Assembly (NCBI GenBank): GCA_005804005.1
Contig: SYPI01000153.1
Coordinates: forward strand, 1-9,643
Reading direction: 5' to 3'
DNA length: 9,643 nucleotides
Source of the DNA: Planctomycetia bacterium
GTDB taxonomy: Bacteria > Planctomycetota > Phycisphaerae > Phycisphaerales > SM1A02
Below the pieces are notes generated by a model, which had not been told where the DNA came from, made no database searches, and worked only from the letters and a program-made list of their open reading frames with translations. The position numbers and the translations under genes were made by a program. Positions 5,704 to 9,643 of the stretch are shown here, in pieces; the first letter of the stretch is position 1, and every line of letters starts with the position of its first letter.

Positions 5704-7662
5704 TCAGTTCCGCACGCCGAGCATGTCCGCCGCGCGCGCGGCGATCTGACCCGCAGTAAGCCCGCAGGAATTCAACCGCGACTCGTGATCGCTGGTGGCG
5801 CGCACCGTCACCTTGGGATGCAACTGCACCACGGTGAATCCATCGCCCGATGCCGCACAGGCATCGGCCAGGGCCGGGCCGCTGGCCCCACCGACACAAT
5901 CCTCAATCACCAGCACTCGACCCTCATTGCGGTTAGCCAAATCAAGCATGGTCTCCTCCTCCATCGGCAGGGAGTGCAGATCAACCAGCGTGGCATCCAC
6001 CCCGAGCTTGTCGAGCGCTTCGATGGCTGCATTGCATTCGTGCACCATTGAGCCCGAGGCGACCAGCAGGATGTCGCGCCCCTCCACCATTCGCTCCGGT
6101 TGACCCAGACGCAGCGTGGCGGGTTCGGGATAGAGGATCTCACACTCCGCGCCGGAGAGGCGCATCAGACAGGCTCCATCGCGACTGGCCATCGCCAGAC
6201 CGAGAGCGAAAGCTGAACTGGCATCGGCGGGCTGAATCAGCGTGCAGGCTGGTCCACCCAGCGGGGTCTGCAGGGTTGACAAGGCGCGGCCGACCGCAGT
6301 CGCAGCGCAGGAACTGGCCGCTGAACTTCCGGCGCCGTTCCAGAGTGCCGCGTTGCACACCACCAGTTTCACCGCCGAGCCAGCGCGGGCAAACGCCTCG
6401 AATGCCCCGAGGCAGCGCCCGACCAAATCGGCACCAACAGTGCAGAACGCTGTGCCGCCACCACTGGCCAAGCCGGCGGCCAGCGCCACTTGCGCCGGAC
6501 CGGCCATGAGAACGGTGAACGAGCATCCGGCCAAGGCGCGATCATTGGCCAGTCGCGTCGCGCTGTTGGTGCTCTCCACTTCGATCGCGAAGACATCGCC
6601 GCGCGTGCGCATCAGGGCCCGGGCCGCCAGAGCGAACCCCGCCCACGGCGCGCAGGTGCCACGAGCCAGCACCGTGGCCATGTCCGATGCTTTCATGGCC
6701 GCCTCGAAGGTCGGGATGGCGCCAGTCGCAGGAGATTGGACCACTTCAACGACTGGCGGGGTCGGACGGATCTCCGTTCCGCGGGTCAGCGCACTGCACA
6801 GTTGCAGTTGTGTGGTGGCCAATTCGGCCAACGCCTTCTTCAGTCGATCGCCGGTGGGCACACCTTCCGCCCACGCTGGCCCTTGAATGGAAGCCGCCCC
6901 CCAACCTGACATGGTCTGCGCGATGATGACCCCGCGGCCGGTGCTGCTCAGGCTGCTGCGCACCGGAGTCGGCTCAAGCGCGGCACTGATCGCCTTGGGA
7001 GAGTGTCCATCGATGACCTTGGCCGAAATCTGAATCGCCTCGAGGCGCTGCGCCAGCGAGGGCGTAGTTGCCACAATGGTGGCGTTCTTGTCGGGCCGCG
7101 CCACGCAGAAGATCACGAACAGATTGTCGAGCCGCTGGGAACGCAACAGCGCCAGCGCATCCCAAGTCGCCCCGGCGTGAATGTCTTCCTCATTGAGCAG
7201 GCAGAAGATCCGCTTGGAACTTCCAGCACGCCGCTCCGCCAAGGCCATGCCGCAGGCTAGGGCCAGTGTGCAGCCGACCGCGCCAGCCGGTGTCACGCTG
7301 ATTGGCAGGCCGCCGCACTCCAGAGCCCGTCCCAGAAGTGAGGCGCCGGTTCCCAAGGCGAGCAGGTCGTTCTTGGTAACTGGTACCCCGCCACCGGATG
7401 TGCCGGCAAGGGTGACGCCGAGCCCAACGCAGACACCCAGTCCCGCCAGCGCCTGGCGCGAATCAGAACAGACCAGATGGTCAGCGGACTTGCCCGATGG
7501 TGAACTTGGATCCCAACGCATCACGCTGCGCAGCAAGACATTGGTTAGGTGGCCGACGGCCATGGAAGATGCCGGAGCCATTCCAGCGCCTGCAGCACAG
7601 GTTTCCAGCAGGAGGCGATTCAGTTCGATGGCCCGGGCGTTGATAGCGGAATCAAATGGCAT
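5704..7662 (-). CDS. Transketolase-like protein lacking the catalytic and ThDP-binding residues (probable pseudoenzyme)
   Basis: This intact 652-aa frame has the full transketolase length and architecture: a PP-like domain (about 10-290), a Pyr-like domain (about 318-505) and a C-terminal transketolase domain (about 520-645, including ILLVASGSMV and RVLVIEDCVGG). Framework stretches align without gaps, for example DHLVCSDSRQA against the DRFVLSAGHGS region, and GMALAERR against GMALAEKH. The working residues are gone. The cofactor GDG triplet is NEE (157-159), the downstream metal-ligand Asn is Ala188, and the Glu of EG is Ala163. The SGHPG, SAGHGS (His to Arg69) and HGVHG histidines are absent. 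The GIREHAM segment carrying the ThDP-activating Glu reads LMAGPAQ (Glu to Gly388), and the HDSIG...DGPTHQP loop becomes a Gly/Ala/Ser run near 439-455. I therefore expect no transketolase activity; a scaffold, regulatory or novel binding role is possible. The protein has 22 cysteines, high for its size. ATG 7662 is the first start after an in-frame stop at 7725-7723. The alignment is from memory of the family. Confidence 0.85.
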   Translation of the reverse strand: MPFDSAINARAIELNRLLLETCAAGAGMAPASSMAVGHLTNVLLRSVMRWDPSSPSGKSADHLVCSDSRQALAGLGVCVGLGVTLAGTSGGGVPVTKNDLLALGTGASLLGRALECGGLPISVTPAGAVGCTLALACGMALAERRAGSSKRIFCLLNEEDIHAGATWDALALLRSQRLDNLFVIFCVARPDKNATIVATTPSLAQRLEAIQISAKVIDGHSPKAISAALEPTPVRSSLSSTGRGVIIAQTMSGWGAASIQGPAWAEGVPTGDRLKKALAELATTQLQLCSALTRGTEIRPTPPVVEVVQSPATGAIPTFEAAMKASDMATVLARGTCAPWAGFALAARALMRTRGDVFAIEVESTNSATRLANDRALAGCSFTVLMAGPAQVALAAGLASGGGTAFCTVGADLVGRCLGAFEAFARAGSAVKLVVCNAALWNGAGSSAASSCAATAVGRALSTLQTPLGGPACTLIQPADASSAFALGLAMASRDGACLMRLSGAECEILYPEPATLRLGQPERMVEGRDILLVASGSMVHECNAAIEALDKLGVDATLVDLHSLPMEEETMLDLANRNEGRVLVIEDCVGGASGPALADACAASGDGFTVVQLHPKVTVRATSDHESRLNSCGLTAGQIAARAADMLGVRN

Positions 7663-7673
7663 CTCGGTGGCTA

Positions 7674-7678
7674 CTCCG
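7674..7678 (-). promoter_or_regulatory. Possible ribosome-binding site for the transketolase-like gene
   Basis: On the minus strand CGGAG ends 11 bases before ATG 7662. The spacing is slightly long but it is the best purine-rich match in the leader and agrees with the ATG chosen. Confidence 0.4.
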
Positions 7679-7691
7679 TGGTGAGTCGCTG

Positions 7692-7720
7692 AGTATTGCC
7701 GCTTCGAGCATTCAAGGCAA
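7692..7720 (-). promoter_or_regulatory. Candidate sigma70-type promoter for the transketolase-like gene
   Basis: On the minus strand a -35-like TTGCCT (7720-7715; 4 of 6 consensus bases) is followed after exactly 17 bases by a -10-like AATACT (7697-7692; 4 of 6). Transcription would begin near 7685, giving a leader of about 20 bases that contains the CGGAG element. The coherent spacing of promoter, RBS and ATG is the argument; each element alone is weak. No comparable plus-strand promoter for the divergent gene at 7755 could be picked out. Confidence 0.4.
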
Positions 7721-7731
7721 GATCAATCGGC

Positions 7732-7758
7732 ATGGCAGTTAGCATGGCCGGATTATGA
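7732..7758 (+). other. Possible 8-codon upstream ORF (leader peptide) overlapping the next start
   Basis: ATG 7732 opens an 8-codon frame (MAVSMAGL) whose TGA at 7756-7758 overlaps the ATG at 7755 of the large secreted-protein gene, making an ATGA junction. It could couple translation of the downstream gene, which lacks a visible ribosome-binding site of its own. A 7-bp direct repeat, GCATGGC (7730-7736 and 7742-7748), lies in the same place. So short a frame can arise by chance. Confidence 0.2.
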
Positions 7759-9643
7759 AGCTTCCAACGGCACCGCGGGCAATCCTGATAGCCACGATTG
7801 GCCTCCTTATGACCGGCCCCACGGCCGTCGCTCAGGGCACCCGCGGGGTGCTTCCCGACCCGCTCTCCAGCGCCGCGTTGCAGGCTGGCGCCGCCGAGGT
7901 GGGCCTGACCGAAGCCCAGCTGCCGGGCGCCTTCGCCGCACTTGAGCGCTATCTGGCCGAATGGAAGGTGCTCCGGGATGCCGAAGTTGCCAAGTTCCTA
8001 GCTGAGTGGGATTCGCGGGATGCCGATGCGTCGGCAGCTGTGCAGGAGGCGTTCGCTGACCGACGCCGCGGGCTGTTCACACGCATGCTTGGACTGGATG
8101 CGACGCTGGTCGCTGACCTGACCGCTCTGGTCGAACCGGGCCAACGCCCGGCGGTTGCCCGCTTGGGCGAGAAGTGGCGGCGTCGCGCCGCCTTCGCCAT
8201 TGTGTCGAATGGTCGAGGCAGCGCCGAACTCAGCGAGGTGGCCACCGCCGCGGAGCTGACCCCCGAACTTCGCCAACAGATCGATCTGGCGCTGATTGCC
8301 TGGGAGGCCAACGCCACCCCGGCTCTGGAGCGCGCCGCTAGATTGCAGATTGATTCGCTCGCTGTTCTAGCCAAGGCCCGTGAGTCTCAGCCCCAGCTGG
8401 CCAATGCCGCTGACTTCATGCAGCACCTGACCGCGGTGAGGGAGTACATGGATCAGGCCAATGCTGAACTAAACAAGGCAACCCGCAACCTGCGTCGCCA
8501 GTACCGCGAGGCAGTCGACCAGATGCGGACCATGCTTCCCCGAACTCAAAGCATCCGGTTACTCGGCGAGGCGATTGAGCAGTGCTATGGGATGCTCCCC
8601 GATGGTGGGCAGGAGCGGAGCTTCCTCGAGCATGTCCATGGCGTGACGCAGACGCCGGAGCAGACCAAGGCGATCAGCGCTTTGGAGAACTCCTGGTGGA
8701 ACACTTTCGAGACGACCATCAGCGAGTGCATGGACGCCGCCGACGAGCGGCCCAGCCAGGGAGACATGTTCATGTTCGAGATCGGTGGAAAGGACGCCGC
8801 GCTCAGAAATGAGCAAACGGAGCGGCTGGACAAACTGAGCGCCGCCAGCAGTGAAATGCGGCGGTCAATCGAGCAACTTCTGGGCATCGATTGGCAGGCC
8901 ATCACTGCGGCCCGCGCTGAACAGCCCGCGGCGGCTGGCACCGAGATTGTTCTGTCAGGGGCGAGCATGCCGGTGGTGGCCACCGTTGCCATCGAAACCA
9001 CTGCGGGCCTAGAGGCCGGCGAATGGGTGGGCGCGGTTGGCGGACAAGTAGTAAGCCTTGCGGTGGGCAGCAGCGCCGCCGTGGAAATCAGCGGTGGCGG
9101 TTTCACCTTCAATGCCGATGGTCTGGGGTTGGACGGAATCACCATCGGCATGAGCGATGATTCCGGCGACCAATTCGCGGGCTCGTTCGGTCCTCCGGGC
9201 GCCATTCCGCTCATCACCGATACCGTGCTGGCGGACCAACTCGCCCAACTGGGTGCTAGCGAGGATGCTCAGGCGATCGGTCGGGCCCTGTACGAGGAGT
9301 ATCGCGCTGAGGGCGAGAAGGCGAATGCGGTGGCGGAGTCGCTGCGCAACCCGGGTGAATCAGGCCCGGCCTCCCTGAAAGCCAGCCAAGTCGAGCCGTT
9401 TTTCACGGCGCGACAGACCGCCTTCGACCAGATCATGACCCTCGAGCAGCACCTCTACGGCGACATCTCCACTGCGGCGATGTCTGATGCCGACAGTCCA
9501 GTGCGGCTCCAGTGGCAGGGCGCCAATCGCCGCCGTGAACTGCTTCGGCTCGGCAGCGCCGAACCGATCCGCGCCGGACTGGCGGCGGTCGATCTGACCA
9601 CCGCCGCTGCGGCGGCCGGACTCAGCGAGGCCGACCGCGTGCA
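7755..9643 (+). CDS. Large secreted helical protein of unknown function (3' truncated)
   Basis: The frame starts at ATG 7755 and stays open to the window end: 629 complete codons with no stop. An in-frame TAG at 7740-7742 excludes an earlier start. Residues 1-26 make a classical signal peptide (basic MKLPTAPR, then hydrophobic ILIATIGLLMTG, with a probable cut at AVA-Q after residue 26), so the mature protein is exported. I recognise no domain. Residues of about 40-380 look mostly helical and rich in Ala, Glu, Leu and Arg, with a possible coiled coil at 225-262; 396-480 is a Gly/Val/Ala-rich, probably beta region; from about 485 helices resume. The segment at about 558-629 resembles 113-176, suggesting an internal duplication. 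Only two cysteines appear (277 and 325). It is divergently transcribed from the transketolase-like gene with a 92-bp spacer. The steady coding pattern and signal peptide make the gene itself convincing; its function is unknown, and the C-terminus, which might hold an anchor, is not visible. Confidence 0.82.
   Translation, partial: MKLPTAPRAILIATIGLLMTGPTAVAQGTRGVLPDPLSSAALQAGAAEVGLTEAQLPGAFAALERYLAEWKVLRDAEVAKFLAEWDSRDADASAAVQEAFADRRRGLFTRMLGLDATLVADLTALVEPGQRPAVARLGEKWRRRAAFAIVSNGRGSAELSEVATAAELTPELRQQIDLALIAWEANATPALERAARLQIDSLAVLAKARESQPQLANAADFMQHLTAVREYMDQANAELNKATRNLRRQYREAVDQMRTMLPRTQSIRLLGEAIEQCYGMLPDGGQERSFLEHVHGVTQTPEQTKAISALENSWWNTFETTISECMDAADERPSQGDMFMFEIGGKDAALRNEQTERLDKLSAASSEMRRSIEQLLGIDWQAITAARAEQPAAAGTEIVLSGASMPVVATVAIETTAGLEAGEWVGAVGGQVVSLAVGSSAAVEISGGGFTFNADGLGLDGITIGMSDDSGDQFAGSFGPPGAIPLITDTVLADQLAQLGASEDAQAIGRALYEEYRAEGEKANAVAESLRNPGESGPASLKASQVEPFFTARQTAFDQIMTLEQHLYGDISTAAMSDADSPVRLQWQGANRRRELLRLGSAEPIRAGLAAVDLTTAAAAAGLSEADRV
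8091..8282 (+). repeat. First copy of an internal protein-level repeat in the secreted protein
   Basis: Residues 113-176 (from GLDATLVADLTALVEPG to AAELTPELRQQI) align with 562-629 of the same protein. Shared features are a Leu-acid-x-x-Leu start, a central Trp/Arg-rich patch (EKWRRRAAF against QGANRRREL), a GSAE tetrapeptide (155-158 against 600-603) and a closing Leu-Thr/Ser-Glu segment (AELTPELRQQI against AGLSEADRV). Similarity is at the amino-acid level only; no obvious DNA repeat remains, so a duplication would be old. Confidence 0.45.
9438..9641 (+). repeat. Second copy of the internal protein-level repeat
   Basis: Residues 562-629 (TLEQHLYGDISTAAM through AGLSEADRV) are the counterpart of residues 113-176. 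This copy reaches the end of the window, so its full extent and any further copies cannot be judged. Confidence 0.45.

Noticed and set aside
6242..6886. 214-codon plus-strand reading frame inside the transketolase-like gene
   Set aside because: It runs opposite a gene with clear transketolase-fold homology, and its Ala/Pro/Ser-rich composition is that of an antisense shadow.
5704..7662. Frameshift as the cause of the missing transketolase motifs
   Set aside because: Framework segments on both sides of each lost motif align in the same frame with family spacing (for example NEE to Ala188 at the normal distance), so the losses are substitutions.
7949..8374. 141-codon minus-strand reading frame
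   Set aside because: Antisense shadow of the secreted-protein gene; Ser/Arg/Ala-rich with no recognisable features.
8585..9217. 210-codon minus-strand reading frame
   Set aside because: It lies opposite the secreted-protein gene, has low-complexity Ser/Pro/Ala composition typical of an antisense shadow in GC-rich DNA, and matches no recognisable family.

Overview
The window is GC-rich and gene-dense, with short or no intergenic gaps and few convincing Shine-Dalgarno sites. The gene set (a bacterial tricorn-type protease, the LL-diaminopimelate aminotransferase route to lysine and peptidoglycan precursor, a secreted esterase with a beta-rich N-terminal region, and a long secreted helical protein without recognised domains) suggests a planctomycete, possibly of the Phycisphaerae. 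That assignment is an inference from gene content and protein style; no rRNA or other marker is present.

Layout. At 2-1501 (+) is the C-terminal part of a tricorn-like S41 protease whose N-terminus lies upstream. It converges, with a 6-bp gap, on a two-gene minus-strand unit: a PmtA/KsgA-like SAM methyltransferase (3393-2764) followed by dapL (2764-1508), joined by a TGATG stop/start overlap. A short divergent spacer (3394-3467) separates this unit from a plus-strand pair: a secreted alpha/beta-hydrolase esterase (3468-5057) and rlmE/ftsJ (5054-5680), joined by a GTGA overlap. The minus-strand gene 7662-5704 then converges on rlmE. It encodes a full-length transketolase-like protein of 652 aa in which almost every thiamine-diphosphate, metal and catalytic residue of the family is replaced. 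A second divergent spacer (7663-7754), carrying a plausible sigma70-type promoter for the transketolase-like gene, leads to a long plus-strand reading frame (7755 to the window end, still open). That frame encodes an exported, mostly helical protein that appears to contain an internal duplication.

Functionally the window mixes housekeeping genes (dapL, rlmE), protein turnover (tricorn-like protease), secreted proteins (esterase, helical protein) and one apparent pseudoenzyme. No tRNA, rRNA, CRISPR array, insertion sequence or phage gene was seen. The two items most worth following up are the transketolase-fold protein that has lost its cofactor site but remains intact and full length, and the large duplicated secreted protein divergently transcribed from it.
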